Assembly (NCBI GenBank): GCA_013822085.1 | Contig: PNJV01000004.1 | Location: 33,987-97,986 of the forward strand | Direction: 5' to 3' | DNA: 64,000 nucleotides | From: Isosphaera sp. | GTDB lineage: Bacteria > Planctomycetota > Phycisphaerae > Phycisphaerales > UBA1924 | Part shown: positions 1-8,860 of the stretch, one piece after another | Position numbering within the stretch: position 1 is the stretch's first letter | How the letters are laid out: the number at the start of each line of letters is the position of its first letter | Made by a program: the position numbers and the translations under genes | The notes under the pieces: model-generated | Databases searched by the model: none | Told to the model about the DNA's origin: nothing | The model's input: only the letters and a program-made list of their open reading frames with translations

Positions 1-84
1 CACCAGCGTGTTGTTCTGGCTGGCGCGGACGTGCGCGATGCCGCGGACGACGTTCTTGCGGACCTTCTTGACCTTCTTTGCCAT
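1..84 (-). CDS. rpsK: 30S ribosomal protein S11, 5' part only (cut by window edge)
   Basis: Only the first 28 codons are in the window, starting with ATG at 84. The residues run MAKKVKKVRKNVVRGIAHVR and then ASQNNTLV. The GIAHVRASxNNT stretch is the S11 N-terminal signature. S11 sits in the platform of the small subunit. It lies 80 nt downstream of rpsM, as in other alpha operons, where rpsD, rpoA and rplQ usually follow beyond this edge. Confidence 0.9.
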   Translation of the reverse strand, partial: MAKKVKKVRKNVVRGIAHVRASQNNTLV

Positions 85-164
85 AGCTCTGCCCAGTGTG
101 GATCGTGCGGGACTCGGGGGCGGACGCGGCCGAGGCCGAGCCGACCCGCCGTGCCCGCCGAGCG

Positions 165-542
165 TCAGCCCTTGACGCCCTTCTTGCCGGCGACGGTCTT
201 GCGGCGGCCCTTGCGGGTGCGCGCGTTGGTGCGGGTGCGTTGGCCGCGGGCGGGGAGGCCCTTGCGGTGGCGTTCGCCGCGGTAGGAGCGGATGTCCTTG
301 AGGCGCTGGATGTTCTGCGAGACCTGCCGACGCAGGGCGCCCTCGACGAGGTACCCGCCGTCGATGATCGCGTTGATCCGGGCGACCTGCTGCTCGTCCA
401 CCTCGCTCGAACGCAGGTCGGGGTTGACCTGGGCCTCGGCGAGGATGTCGGCGGCGAACTTCGGCCCGATGCCGTGGATGTACTGGAGCGCGAAGTAGAT
501 CTTCTTGCCCTCGGGGATGTCGATACCAGCTACACGCGGCAC
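165..542 (-). CDS. rpsM: 30S ribosomal protein S13
   Basis: A 125-residue protein with a GTG start at 542. The N-terminus (PRVAGIDIPEGKK) and the IHGIG helix-hairpin-helix motif near residue 25 are typical of S13, as is the basic C-terminal tail (GQRTRTNARTRKGRRKTVAGKK) that reaches tRNA in the P site. S13 lies in the head of the small subunit and contacts L5 in the intersubunit bridge. The length is normal. It sits between rpmJ and rpsK in the alpha-operon order. Confidence 0.97.
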   Translation of the reverse strand: MPRVAGIDIPEGKKIYFALQYIHGIGPKFAADILAEAQVNPDLRSSEVDEQQVARINAIIDGGYLVEGALRRQVSQNIQRLKDIRSYRGERHRKGLPARGQRTRTNARTRKGRRKTVAGKKGVKG

Positions 543-603
543 GCTCGATCTCCTGCCTGGCTCCCGCGGCGACCGGCCCAGCGGGGGTCCAATGCGTTGC
601 TGT

Positions 604-720
604 TTAGCCCTGGGCCTGCTTGTGCTTGGGGTCTGCCTTGCAGATCACGCGGACCTTGCCGGCCCGACGGACGATCTGGCAGTCCTTGCACATACGCCTG
701 ACGCTCGCTCGAACCTTCAC
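604..720 (-). CDS. rpmJ: 50S ribosomal protein L36
   Basis: A 38-residue gene with a GTG start at 720 and TAA at 604-606. The start [14 protein letters not shown] and the end [15 protein letters not shown] match L36 over its whole length. The zinc ligands C11, C14, C27 and H33 are all present, so this is the zinc-binding form. L36 binds 23S rRNA near the L7/L12 stalk base. It sits between infA and rpsM, its usual place. Confidence 0.96.
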   Translation of the reverse strand: MKVRASVRRMCKDCQIVRRAGKVRVICKADPKHKQAQG

Positions 721-854
721 GGGTGGCCCCTTGCTCACGATCCGCACCGCTCCGGGCGCGGTCTCCAGTATAGCCCCCTCGACCGTCCGCGGCTAGCCGG
801 GCACGGCGCCGGGGGCACACTCGCTGCGTTAGGTCACACAACCAAGCGCCCGGG

Positions 855-1073
855 TCAGTGCCGGAAGGTGATCCTGGCCTTGGTCAGGTCGTAGGGGCTC
901 ATCTCCACGGTGACGCGATCGCCGGGGAGGATGCGGATGTAGTTCATGCGCATCTTGCCGGACACGTACCCCAGGACCGTGTGGTTGTTGGGCAGTCGCA
1001 CCTTGAACATGGCGTTGGGGAGGGCCTCGACGACTTGGGCCTCCATGGTGAGCTTGTCTGAGTCTTTCGCCAT
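855..1073 (-). CDS. infA: translation initiation factor IF-1
   Basis: A 72-residue protein starting [18 protein letters not shown] from ATG at 1073. It has the S1-like OB fold of IF-1, with recognisable [20 protein letters not shown] and [14 protein letters not shown] segments. IF-1 blocks the A site of the 30S subunit during initiation. The length equals the family norm. It follows secY directly. The adk and map genes often found between secY and infA are absent. Confidence 0.97.
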   Translation of the reverse strand: MAKDSDKLTMEAQVVEALPNAMFKVRLPNNHTVLGYVSGKMRMNYIRILPGDRVTVEMSPYDLTKARITFRH

Positions 1074-1153
1074 GCTGAAGGGATGCTCCGGTGAACGCGA
1101 CGGGGTGGGGGTTGAGGCGGTGCGGGACGTGGGCGTGGGCGTGGGGTGAGAAC

Positions 1154-2575
1154 TCAGGCGGCGCGGCTGCGCGGGTTCTCGTCGCCGCTGAGGAACCCGG
1201 CGTAGTTGCGCATGAGCAGGTTGGCCTCGATGCGCTGCATGAAGTCGAGCACGACCGAGACGACGATGAGCAGGCCGGTCCCGCCAAGGAACGCCGCGAC
1301 GTTCTGTGGCACGCCCAGCCGCAGGGCCACGACCTGGGGCGCCACGGCGATGACCGCCAGGAACGCGGCGCCCACGAAGGTGATGCGCTCCATGACGGTC
1401 TCGAGATACTCGGCCGTGCGCGGGCCGGGGCGCAGGCCCGGGATGAACGAGCCGTGGTCGCGCAGCTGCTTGGACATGTCCTCGGGGTTGAACTGCACCG
1501 TGATCCAGAAGTACGAGAAGAAGTAGATCAGCACGATCTCGCCGGCGACGAAGAGGAACTCGCCGTAGGTCAGCTGGCCCGTCAGCCAGGACATGAAGGT
1601 GGAGAACCCCGAGTTGGGCAGGCTCGCCTCGATCTGCGAGACGAGGGTGCCCAGGAGCACCACGGGGAAGGTCATCAGCGAGGTGGCGAAGATCACGGGC
1701 ATGACGCCGGAGTGGTTCAGCCGCAGAGGCAGGTAGGAGCGCTCGCCGCCGAAGACCTTGCGGCCGCGGGTGTGCTTGGCCTGCTGGACGGGGATGCGCC
1801 GCTGGGCCACGGTCATGAGCACCGAGCCACCGACCACGACGACGAACCCGCCGATCATCAGGAGCACGCCCAGGATGCCGATCGACGGGGAAAAGCCCTG
1901 CGGCGGCGGGCCCATGATGAACGTGACCACCTGGAAGGTGCGGATCGGCGAGAGCGTCAGGAGCTCGCCGATGGCGTTGGGCATCTGCACCAGGATCCCG
2001 GCCATGATGAGCATCGAGACGCCGTTGCCGATGCCGTGCTTGTCGATCTGCTCGCCGAGCCACATGAGGAAGACGGTGCCGGCGACCAGGGCCGTCACGG
2101 CCATGATCCACCAGAAGGGCCAGCCGGCCCAGGCGGCGTATATCACCCCTTGCGAGGCCGAGACCTGCAGGTAGCCCACGGCCTGGATGACGGCCACGAC
2201 GATCGTGGCGTAGCGCGTCCAGGCCATGATCTTCTGGCGGCCGGTGGGGCCCTCCTCCTGGATCTTCTTCATGGTGGGCCACACGGCCATCAAGAGCTGG
2301 AAGATGATCGAGGCCGAGATGTACGGGATGACGCCCAGGCCGAAGATGGTCGACTGGGTGAGGTTGCCGCCGGCGAAGATCGAGACCACCGAGGCCACGG
2401 TGCTAAAGAGCGAGTCGCCCGACTGCGACTGGACGATGCGCTTGAGCTCTTCCTGGTTGACCCCGGGCAGCGGCACCCACTGGCCGAGCCGGAAGACCGC
2501 GAGCATGCCCAGGGTGAAGAGCACCCGGTTGCGCAGCTCCGCCACGCGGAAGACGTTCAAGAGCGCTTGCAGCAT
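1154..2575 (-). CDS. secY: protein translocase subunit SecY
   Basis: A 473-residue polytopic membrane protein that forms the channel of the Sec translocon with SecE and SecG. The N-terminus ([18 protein letters not shown], then VPLPGVN) and the later [20 protein letters not shown] and [10 protein letters not shown]-like segments are SecY hallmarks, and about ten membrane segments can be seen. It is some 30 residues longer than the E. coli protein, mostly in loops. It lies 64 nt downstream of rplO at the end of the spc segment. Confidence 0.97.
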   Translation of the reverse strand: MLQALLNVFRVAELRNRVLFTLGMLAVFRLGQWVPLPGVNQEELKRIVQSQSGDSLFSTVASVVSIFAGGNLTQSTIFGLGVIPYISASIIFQLLMAVWPTMKKIQEEGPTGRQKIMAWTRYATIVVAVIQAVGYLQVSASQGVIYAAWAGWPFWWIMAVTALVAGTVFLMWLGEQIDKHGIGNGVSMLIMAGILVQMPNAIGELLTLSPIRTFQVVTFIMGPPPQGFSPSIGILGVLLMIGGFVVVVGGSVLMTVAQRRIPVQQAKHTRGRKVFGGERSYLPLRLNHSGVMPVIFATSLMTFPVVLLGTLVSQIEASLPNSGFSTFMSWLTGQLTYGEFLFVAGEIVLIYFFSYFWITVQFNPEDMSKQLRDHGSFIPGLRPGPRTAEYLETVMERITFVGAAFLAVIAVAPQVVALRLGVPQNVAAFLGGTGLLIVVSVVLDFMQRIEANLLMRNYAGFLSGDENPRSRAA

Positions 2576-2639
2576 ACGGCGACCGGTCCCTCCAAAGAGG
2601 TGATAGCGTAGGCGTGATCGGGCGTGGGACCGGCTGGTT

Positions 2640-3245
2640 TCACTCGGCGGCGGGCGGCTGCTTGGCGGCGGCGGCCTTGGCGCCCTTGCTCTTGCCGCCG
2701 CGCTTGAGCTTCTTGGTCAGGTTCTTGGGCGACTTGTCCTGGCTGTTGCGGTCGACGCCGCGGACAAAGTCGCGCCGCGTGCCGCGCTCGGTGACCGAGC
2801 CGCCGGCGGCCTCGATCTGGGCCCTGGCCGAGGCCGAGACGCGGGCCGCGGTGACCTTCAGCGGCACCTTGAGGGCCAGGCCCTGCGCAAGCGCGCCCAG
2901 GATCTTGAGGCCGCGGCTCTCGTCGCGGATCAGGCCGGCCTTGATCAGCGTCTGCGCGCTGACCTCGCCGCCCTTGGCAAAGTCCTTGTGGGCCACGATG
3001 TCGCGCAGGTTCACGATCCAGAACTCGGTCTTGAAGACCGCGTTGGAGAAGCCGTACTTGCGGATCCGCCGGAAGAGCGGCATCTGACCGCCCTCGAAGG
3101 CGCGCTTGGCCGACGTGCCCGAGCGCGACCCGGCGCCCTTGGTGCCTCGACCGGACTCCTTGCCACGACCGCCGCCCTCGCCCCGGCCGACGCGGGTCCG
3201 CTTCTTGTACCGCCCGGCCTGCGCGGTGATTTCGTGGATCATCAT
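2640..3245 (-). CDS. rplO: 50S ribosomal protein L15
   Basis: A 201-residue protein. The N-terminal basic Gly-rich stretch (RVGRGEGGGRGKESGRGTKG) and the GFEGGQMPL-like segment (AFEGGQMPLFRRIRK) identify L15. It is longer than the usual 145-150 residues because of a Lys/Ala-rich C-terminal tail after about residue 165. Two adjacent ATGs (3245 and 3242) could serve as start. rpmD (L30), which usually lies between rpsE and rplO, is absent. Confidence 0.95.
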   Translation of the reverse strand: MMIHEITAQAGRYKKRTRVGRGEGGGRGKESGRGTKGAGSRSGTSAKRAFEGGQMPLFRRIRKYGFSNAVFKTEFWIVNLRDIVAHKDFAKGGEVSAQTLIKAGLIRDESRGLKILGALAQGLALKVPLKVTAARVSASARAQIEAAGGSVTERGTRRDFVRGVDRNSQDKSPKNLTKKLKRGGKSKGAKAAAAKQPPAAE

Positions 3246-3379
3246 GGCTCGGTCCCCAGACTCGCGGCGGGCGTGCTCGTGGCGGCCTCACCGAGATATG
3301 TGCGTGTGTGCCTGTCCGTCCGTCCCTGCTCGATCGTTCCTGCCTGCGCAGCCGGGCGGGAGCTCCGGCCGTGGGGTGG

Positions 3380-4180
3380 TTACTTGTTGGGCGCAGCCTC
3401 GGCGGCGGGCGCCGCAGGAGCGTCGCTGCCACCCCCACCACCCCCACCGCTGCCACCCCCACCGCCGCCGCCACCCCCACCGCCGCCGTAGCCGCCACCG
3501 CCACCACCGCCGTAGCCACCGCCGCCACGCGGGCCACCTCGGCCGCCGCGGCCACCGCCCGGCCCGCCGCGACCGCCGCGACCGCCGCGGGAGTCCTGCC
3601 CGACGGTGTTGACCGGCCCGCGGGCCCTGTCGGCCTTGGCGGCGACGGGAGCGAAGCGCTTGCCCTTGTCGATCTTGCCCTCGATGAGGGTCTGAGCCAG
3701 CTGCACGCCGCGCAGCTCGCTGGTCAGGGCGGGCGTGCGCAGCTTGCTCAGGGCCACGAAGACGGCCTTGAGGATGTTCTGCGGGTTGGTCGAGCCGTAG
3801 CACTTGGTCAGGCAGTCCTGGATCCCGGCCAGGTCGAGCACCGCGCGGACCACCGTCCCGGCCACGACGCCCGTGCCGGGCGAGGCGGGGATCAGACGCA
3901 CCTTGGACGACGAGTACTGCCCCTCCACCTCGTGATGGATCGTCGTGCCCACGCGCGTGACGCGCGTCAGGTTCCGCTGCCCGTCCTTCTGCGACTTCTG
4001 GATCGCCTGCGGCACCTCGTTGCCCTTGGCGTAGCCGAAGCCGACCTCGCCGTTGCGGTTGCCCACAACCACCAGCGCGCCGAACGAGAACCTGCGGCCG
4101 CCCTTGACGGTCGAGGCCGTCCGGTACACGCCGATGGTCGTCGATTCGATCTGTGAACGTTCGTCAATCAGTTCCGGCAT
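3380..4180 (-). CDS. rpsE: 30S ribosomal protein S5 with RGG/poly-glycine tail
   Basis: The first about 170 residues are a normal S5: the double-stranded RNA-binding-like N-domain (GGRRFSFGALVVVGN, GEVGFGYAKGNEV) and the C-domain (RLIPASPGTGVVAG). S5 acts in decoding accuracy and mRNA entry. The start MPELIDERS at 4180 was chosen because upstream residues in the same frame are unrelated. The protein then continues to 266 residues, about 100 beyond E. coli S5. Residues 198-252 are RGG/GGR repeats followed by almost pure glycine, ending in an Ala/Pro/Glu tail. Confidence 0.95.
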   Translation of the reverse strand: MPELIDERSQIESTTIGVYRTASTVKGGRRFSFGALVVVGNRNGEVGFGYAKGNEVPQAIQKSQKDGQRNLTRVTRVGTTIHHEVEGQYSSSKVRLIPASPGTGVVAGTVVRAVLDLAGIQDCLTKCYGSTNPQNILKAVFVALSKLRTPALTSELRGVQLAQTLIEGKIDKGKRFAPVAAKADRARGPVNTVGQDSRGGRGGRGGPGGGRGGRGGPRGGGGYGGGGGGGYGGGGGGGGGGGGSGGGGGGGSDAPAAPAAEAAPNK

Positions 4181-4274
4181 GGGTCTCTCGCGGTGTGCTC
4201 GTGGGTGTGTCGTTGGGGTCGGCGGGTGGCGACGGGCGGGGCGTGCAGCGGCACGGCGCCGGCGCGTGCCGGGG

Positions 4275-4640
4275 TCAGAACTGGAGGCCTTCCTTGCGGG
4301 CGGCGTCGGCCAGGGCCTTGACTCGGCCGTGGTAGCGGAACCCGGCGCGGTCGAAGACCACGGCCTGGACGCCCTTGTCCTTAGCGCGCTTGGCCAGGGC
4401 CGCGCCCACGGCGGCGGCGGCGGCGGCGTTGCCCGTCTTCTTGCCGAGGCCAAGGTCGGCCTCCAGCGACGAGGCCGACACCAGCGTCCGCCCGGCCAGG
4501 TCGTCGATCACCTGGGCATAGATGTGCATCAGCGACTTGTACACCGCAAGACGCGGGCGCGAGGGCGTGCCCTCCACTCGCTTGCGGATCCCGACGTGCC
4601 GGCGTTCCCGGCGTGCCCTCTTGTGCTTGGCGTGGTCCAT
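4275..4640 (-). CDS. rplR: 50S ribosomal protein L18
   Basis: A 121-residue protein starting [20 protein letters not shown] at 4640, with an AGGA-type ribosome binding site just upstream. The [20 protein letters not shown] segment and the [20 protein letters not shown] end are diagnostic for L18. L18 binds 5S rRNA together with L5 in the central protuberance. It sits in the normal rplF-rplR-rpsE order. Confidence 0.96.
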   Translation of the reverse strand: MDHAKHKRARRERRHVGIRKRVEGTPSRPRLAVYKSLMHIYAQVIDDLAGRTLVSASSLEADLGLGKKTGNAAAAAAVGAALAKRAKDKGVQAVVFDRAGFRYHGRVKALADAARKEGLQF

Positions 4641-4699
4641 GGTCTTGGTCCTGCCCGGCCCGGCGGTGCCGGGCGCGGCTGGTGTAGCAACGCGTTCGA

Positions 4700-5257
4700 T
4701 CAGGCCGTGCCGAAGGCCTTGCCGCTCTTGCGCTTGATGACTTCCTGGCGGTACTTGACGCCCTTGCCGTTGTACGGCTCCGGCTTGCGGTGGGAGCGCA
4801 TCTCGGCGGCGAAGTGCCCGACCATCTGCTTGTCGGGGCCCTCCACCTTGACGATCTGCTTCTCGACGTTCACCTTGAGGCCCTTGGGGATGGGCATCAC
4901 GATGGAGTTGGCAAAGCCGAGGGTCATCTTGAGGTTGGCCCCCTGCACCGCCGCCGTCCAGCCCACCCCGACGACCTCCATCTCCTTGCTGTACCCCGCC
5001 GTGACGCCCTTGATGTTGCTGGCGATGAGCGCCCGCGTGGTGCCCCACAGGGCCCGGGCCAGGCGGCTCTCGGCCGTCACGCCGGGGGCCAGCGAGACGG
5101 CGATCTCCTTCTTGGCCTCGTCGTGGCTCACGCGCACCTCGGGCTTGAGCTTGGTCGTCAGCGTGCCCAGCGGGCCGCTCACGGCCACCTCGCCGGGCTT
5201 GACGGCCACCTTCACGTTGGCGGGCACCGGGATGGATTTGCGTCCGATTCGTGACAT
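4700..5257 (-). CDS. rplF: 50S ribosomal protein L6
   Basis: A 185-residue protein from ATG at 5257 ([20 protein letters not shown]). It has the two homologous L6 domains and the C-terminal signature [20 protein letters not shown] followed by [11 protein letters not shown]6 sits near the sarcin-ricin loop where elongation factors bind. The upstream in-frame codons to 5308 do not resemble L6, so the shorter start is preferred. Confidence 0.97.
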   Translation of the reverse strand: MSRIGRKSIPVPANVKVAVKPGEVAVSGPLGTLTTKLKPEVRVSHDEAKKEIAVSLAPGVTAESRLARALWGTTRALIASNIKGVTAGYSKEMEVVGVGWTAAVQGANLKMTLGFANSIVMPIPKGLKVNVEKQIVKVEGPDKQMVGHFAAEMRSHRKPEPYNGKGVKYRQEVIKRKSGKAFGTA

Positions 5258-5394
5258 GGCTCGATCCTCGCTCCGTGCCGCATGGCTGCCGGCCGGTTCC
5301 TTGCTCACACGCCCGCTCCTGCGGGCCCGCCTGCATCACCCCGCCTCCACCCACCACGACCACCCCACCCGCCACGATCACCCCATCACCACGA

Positions 5395-5823
5395 TCATTC
5401 GACCACGCACAGCAGCTCGCCCCCGACACGCTCGGTGCGGCACTTGCGGTCCGAGAGGACGCCCTTGGAGGTACTCACGATGGCGATGCCCAGGCCCTGG
5501 AGCGGCCGGGGCAGGTCCTCGACGGTGCTGTAGACGCGCCGCCCGGGCTTGCTCAGGCGGGTGAGGCTCGTCAGGACGCGCTCGCCGCGCGGGCCGTACT
5601 TGAGCTTGAGCTTGAGGCTCCCGCCGGCCGGCTGCGGCGACGCCGCTGCGGGCACACGCGGGTCGGCCACGTGCTCGAAGGACTCGATGTACCCCTCGTC
5701 GCGCAGGACCTGGGCGATCCCTCGGCAGACGCGGTTGTTGCGGACCTCCACCGTCTTGGCCTTGTTGGCCAGAGCGTTGCGGATCCGCGCCACCATGTCC
5801 GAGACCATGTCGTTGAATGCCAT
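5395..5823 (-). CDS. rpsH: 30S ribosomal protein S8
   Basis: A 142-residue protein starting [18 protein letters not shown]. The C-terminal motif [18 protein letters not shown] matches the S8 16S rRNA-binding signature. S8 is an early assembly protein, and in E. coli it represses the spc operon. It is about ten residues longer than E. coli S8 because of an Ala/Pro/Gly insertion near residues 57-68. Confidence 0.96.
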   Translation of the reverse strand: MAFNDMVSDMVARIRNALANKAKTVEVRNNRVCRGIAQVLRDEGYIESFEHVADPRVPAAASPQPAGGSLKLKLKYGPRGERVLTSLTRLSKPGRRVYSTVEDLPRPLQGLGIAIVSTSKGVLSDRKCRTERVGGELLCVVE

Positions 5824-6040
5824 GCCTGTGCTTCCATGGCCGGCTCACCCGGCCCGTCGTCGCCTCACCTGACCCGACTCTCACGCCCCCCCGATCCCCC
5901 GGCCCCCCCGACCCGCCAACCGACGCCCCTGCTCTCCGCCCCCTGACCTGCGACCCTCCCGAGCTTTGTCGCCCCGATCCGCGCCCGTGCACGCTCGCTG
6001 TCGCGTGGGTGCGCCGGCTGTTGACCGGTCGCGCCGCGGC

Positions 6041-6226
6041 TCACCAGGAGGACTTGCGCATCCCGGGGATCTTGCCCTCCAGGGCCAGCTTGCGCAGCAT
6101 GATGCGCGAGATCCGGAACTTGCGGTAGACGCCCCGCGAGCGCCCGGTCAGCTGACACCGCCGCACGATCCTCGTGCTGAACTTCGGCGTCCGACTGCTC
6201 TTTGCCACCTGTGCCTTGGTCGCCAT
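6041..6226 (-). CDS. rpsN: 30S ribosomal protein S14, short form lacking zinc ligands
   Basis: A 61-residue protein ending [11 protein letters not shown], the length of the zinc-binding (type Z) S14 rather than the about 100-residue zinc-free form. Of the four type Z cysteines only C24 is kept. The other three positions are T27, S40 and M43, so zinc cannot be bound in the usual way. S14 sits in the head of the small subunit. It lies between rplE and rpsH as expected. Confidence 0.95.
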   Translation of the reverse strand: MATKAQVAKSSRTPKFSTRIVRRCQLTGRSRGVYRKFRISRIMLRKLALEGKIPGMRKSSW

Positions 6227-6275
6227 GGATCACCCTCGTCCCCGTCTGGCCGGGGCCTGCCGCTCGCCGACCGGC

Positions 6276-7034
6276 TCACGCCGACCTGCGGGCCTTCTCC
6301 TCGGGCTTGGCGAACGGGAACCCCAGCTCGGCCAGCACGAAGCGGCTGAGCTTGGGCTCCGAACGCTCGAAGCACACGTTGATGTTCATACCGTGCGTGA
6401 ACGTCGCCTCGGCCATGTTGATCTCGGGGAACACGCCCTGCTCGGTCAGGCCGAAGGCGTAGTTGCCCTGGCGATCGAACCCGGTGTCCTTGAGGCCGCG
6501 GAAGTCCTTGATGCGCGGGCAGGCCAGGTTGATCACCCGGTCGAGGAAGTGCCACATGCGGTCGCGGCGGAGCGTCACCATCGCCGCCGTCTCCAGGCCC
6601 TCGCGCACCTTGAAGTTCGACACGCTCTTCTTGGCCTTGAGCACCACCGGCTTCTGGCCCGTGATCTTCTGGATCGTCTCCAGGACGGTCGTCTTGACGT
6701 TGGCGGGGATCTTGGTCCCCTCCAGGTGCCGGCCCATGTTGATGTTGACCACGATCTTGGTCAGGCGCGGGTGCTGCATCGGGTTGATCAGCCCGAACTG
6801 CTTGGCCAGCTCCGCCTTGACGTGCGCCTTGAAGCGCGTCTGGAGCCGCGGCTCGACGCGCGGGCCCGCGGGGGCCTCCTCGCCGGCGTGCTCGCGCGAC
6901 CCCTTGGGCTTGCCGCCGCCGGGCTTGCCCTTGCCCTCGCTCGGGCCCTTGCCCTTGCCTGCGCCCTCGGGCTTGCCGCCCTTGGCCGGGGCCTTGTCGG
7001 CGGGGTTGTTCGGTTTCTTCTTCTCGTCAGCCAT
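6276..7034 (-). CDS. rplE: 50S ribosomal protein L5 with Lys/Gly/Pro-rich N-terminal extension
   Basis: The C-terminal about 185 residues are L5, with HPRLTKIVVNINMG, the ITGQKPVVLKAKKSVSNFKV loop, RRDRMWHFLDRVINLACPRI and the FTHGMNINVCFER strand. L5 binds 5S rRNA and bridges to S13. Before this come about 65 residues rich in Lys, Gly, Pro and Ala, starting MADEKKKPNNPADKAPAKGG, which makes the protein 252 residues instead of about 180. The start at 7034 is the only ATG before the conserved core. Confidence 0.95.
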   Translation of the reverse strand: MADEKKKPNNPADKAPAKGGKPEGAGKGKGPSEGKGKPGGGKPKGSREHAGEEAPAGPRVEPRLQTRFKAHVKAELAKQFGLINPMQHPRLTKIVVNINMGRHLEGTKIPANVKTTVLETIQKITGQKPVVLKAKKSVSNFKVREGLETAAMVTLRRDRMWHFLDRVINLACPRIKDFRGLKDTGFDRQGNYAFGLTEQGVFPEINMAEATFTHGMNINVCFERSEPKLSRFVLAELGFPFAKPEEKARRSA

Positions 7035-7142
7035 AGCGTGCTCTCACAGCTGTCGCTCGTGCCCGTTGTCCCGCGTCGGCTCGCCGTGCCCGTGCCCGTC
7101 TTGCCGATGCGCCCGTGTGTCCTCTACCAGCTCCACCAACTT

Positions 7143-7184
7143 CAATCTGCAATCTGCAATCTGCAATCTGCAATCTGCAATCTG
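7143..7184. repeat. tandem repeat, six copies of a 7-mer (CAATCTG)
   Basis: Six perfect head-to-tail copies of CAATCTG fill 7143-7184 in the 192-nt spacer between rplX and rplE. The low GC of the unit stands out from the about 70% GC surroundings. It lies inside the ribosomal protein transcript, so copy-number change would alter the spacing between rplX and rplE. Confidence 0.95.
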
Positions 7185-7226
7185 CCAACTGCCCATGCTC
7201 ACCGCCGGCCTTCGCTCACCGGGTGG

Positions 7227-7565
7227 TCACTTGGACGCCGCGGCCTTGCGGACCACGCCCAGCTCCGCCCCGCCGCGGGCGGCCACGCGGACCTTGCTGC
7301 CGTCGGCCTTGGTGACGAAGCGCACCCGCGTGGGCTTGCCGTCGGCGATCGGCGAGACGTTGCTGATGTGGATCGGGGACTCCTTGGTCATGACCCCGCC
7401 GCGGGGCGCCGTGCGCGTCGGCCGCACGTGCTTTGTCACCATGTTGAGGCCCTTGATGTAGACGCGGTCGTGCTTGGTGTCCACGCGCAGGACCGTGCCC
7501 ACCTCGCCCTTGTGGTCGCCCGCGGTCACCATCACGCTGTCGCCGCTGCGGATATGCCGTGCCAT
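7227..7565 (-). CDS. rplX: 50S ribosomal protein L24
   Basis: A 112-residue protein starting MARHIRSGDSVMVTAGDHKG at 7565, with the KOW motif (SGDSVMVTAGDHKGEVGTVL) in the first 30 residues and the ESPIHISNVSPI segment later. L24 nucleates large-subunit assembly. Its start lies only 2 nt after the rplN stop, so the two are probably translationally coupled, unlike most neighbours here, which have long spacers. Confidence 0.96.
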   Translation of the reverse strand: MARHIRSGDSVMVTAGDHKGEVGTVLRVDTKHDRVYIKGLNMVTKHVRPTRTAPRGGVMTKESPIHISNVSPIADGKPTRVRFVTKADGSKVRVAARGGAELGVVRKAAASK

Positions 7566-7567
7566 GA

Positions 7568-7954
7568 TCAGATCACCTCCGGTGCAAGGGACACGATCTT
7601 GGTGTAGTTCTTGTCGCGCAGCTCGCGGGCCACCGGCCCGAAGATCCGCGTCCCCTTCGGGTTGCCGTCGTCCTGGATGAGCACGACCGCGTTGGAGTCG
7701 AACTTGATGTACGACCCGTCGGCGCGCCGCGTGGCCTTGGTGGCCCGGACCACCACCGCCTTGCTCATGTCCCCCTCCTTGACGTCCCCGCCGGGGATGG
7801 CCTTCTTGATGGAGACGTACACCCGGTCGCCGATGCCGGCGGTGCGGCGCGTGAACTTCCCGCTGGCCGTCGAGCCGCCGTAGACGCGGATGACATAGGC
7901 GATCTTCGCCCCCGTGTTGTCCGCCACGGCGCACCGTGTTTCTTGCTGAAGCAT
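7568..7954 (-). CDS. rplN: 50S ribosomal protein L14
   Basis: A 128-residue protein starting [20 protein letters not shown]. The internal [20 protein letters not shown] and [10 protein letters not shown] ends match L14. L14 lies on the subunit interface and takes part in bridges to 16S rRNA. It is slightly longer than the 122-residue norm because of a small insertion near residue 82 (RRADGSY). Confidence 0.97.
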   Translation of the reverse strand: MLQQETRCAVADNTGAKIAYVIRVYGGSTASGKFTRRTAGIGDRVYVSIKKAIPGGDVKEGDMSKAVVVRATKATRRADGSYIKFDSNAVVLIQDDGNPKGTRIFGPVARELRDKNYTKIVSLAPEVI

Positions 7955-8058
7955 GCCCGGTCACTCCGTCGCTGCCCGCCCCCTCCGCCGCCGAACCCAT
8001 CACCGCCCCCGCCCCACCCCCCGCCACCACCACCGCCCCGCCTCACGCCACCGCTCGC

Positions 8059-8400
8059 TCAGGCGCCCGTCTGCCCGGGTGCCTCGACCGCGGTGAAGGC
8101 CGAGCCGGCCTCCTTCTGCACCACGCGCACCAGCTTCCAGCGCTTGGTCTTGCTCACGGGCCGGCACTGGACGACCTCCACCAGGTCACCCCGGCGGCTC
8201 TGGTTGGTCTCGTCGTGCACGTGCAGGACGGTCCGGCCGCGCATGATCTTGCCGTACTTGGGGTGGATCGAGTCGTTGGGCACGACCACCTTGCGCGTCT
8301 TGTCGCGCGAGTCCGACTCGACCATGCCGACGCGCGTCGCCGCGGCCTTGTCCGCCCCCGCTGCGCCCGAACGACCCGCGTTGCTGCCGTGTGTGCTCAT
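8059..8400 (-). CDS. rpsQ: 30S ribosomal protein S17
   Basis: A 113-residue protein. The S17 core, an OB fold, begins near residue 22 (TRVGMVESDSRDKTRKVVV) and contains the HPKYGKIMRGRTVLHVHDET and GDLVEVVQCRPVSKTKRWKL blocks. An extra 20-residue N-terminus rich in Gly, Ala and Ser and a 15-residue C-terminal tail make it longer than the about 85-residue norm. It lies between rpmC and rplN. Confidence 0.95.
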   Translation of the reverse strand: MSTHGSNAGRSGAAGADKAAATRVGMVESDSRDKTRKVVVPNDSIHPKYGKIMRGRTVLHVHDETNQSRRGDLVEVVQCRPVSKTKRWKLVRVVQKEAGSAFTAVEAPGQTGA

Positions 8401-8536
8401 CGTGCCGTGCCCCTTGCCGACTCTCGTTCCCGCTTGCCCAAACGCTCGCTGTGTGTGACCCGCCGACCACCGACCTGCCCCGACCTGCCCCGACTCGCCT
8501 CACTCCCCCCGCTCCGCTCGCTCCCCCCGCGCCCGC

Positions 8537-8746
8537 TCACGCGCCCGCCCGGGCCGAGCGCAACGCGCGGGCCCGGGCTTCGGTGAGCAGCCGGGCGATG
8601 TCCTTTCGGGCCTTGCCAAAGGACGCGGTGTCCTCGACCTTGCCCGTGACCTTCTGCATCCGCAGCCCGAAGAGCTTCTCGCGGAGCTTCTTGAGCTCGA
8701 CGGTGATCTCCTCGTCGCCCATGGCTCGAACCTCTTGACCGGTCAT
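8537..8746 (-). CDS. rpmC: 50S ribosomal protein L29
   Basis: A 69-residue two-helix protein from ATG at 8746 (MTGQEVRAMGDEEITVELKK). The central LREKLFGLRMQKVTGKVED and KARKDIARLLTEARAR match L29. L29 sits at the polypeptide exit tunnel, where it helps form the docking site for trigger factor and SRP. The longer reading frame to 8788 begins in G/T-rich low-complexity spacer and is not used here. Confidence 0.93.
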   Translation of the reverse strand: MTGQEVRAMGDEEITVELKKLREKLFGLRMQKVTGKVEDTASFGKARKDIARLLTEARARALRSARAGA

Positions 8747-8860
8747 GATCCGACTCCTGTGCCCACCACCGACCGTGCCACCCACCACCTACCACCCACC
8801 ACCCGCCATCCACCACACCACCAGCGCCCGCAACCTTTGGTCACAGCGAGACCTGTCTGG

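Noticed and set aside
1091-2611. Long plus-strand open frame of about 500 codons opposite secY
   Set aside because: It is the antisense shadow of secY, common in high-GC DNA. Its residues are His/Asp/Arg-rich with no family features.
7140-7190. Short repeat considered as the start of a CRISPR array
   Set aside because: The unit is only 7 bp with no spacers, and no cas gene is nearby.
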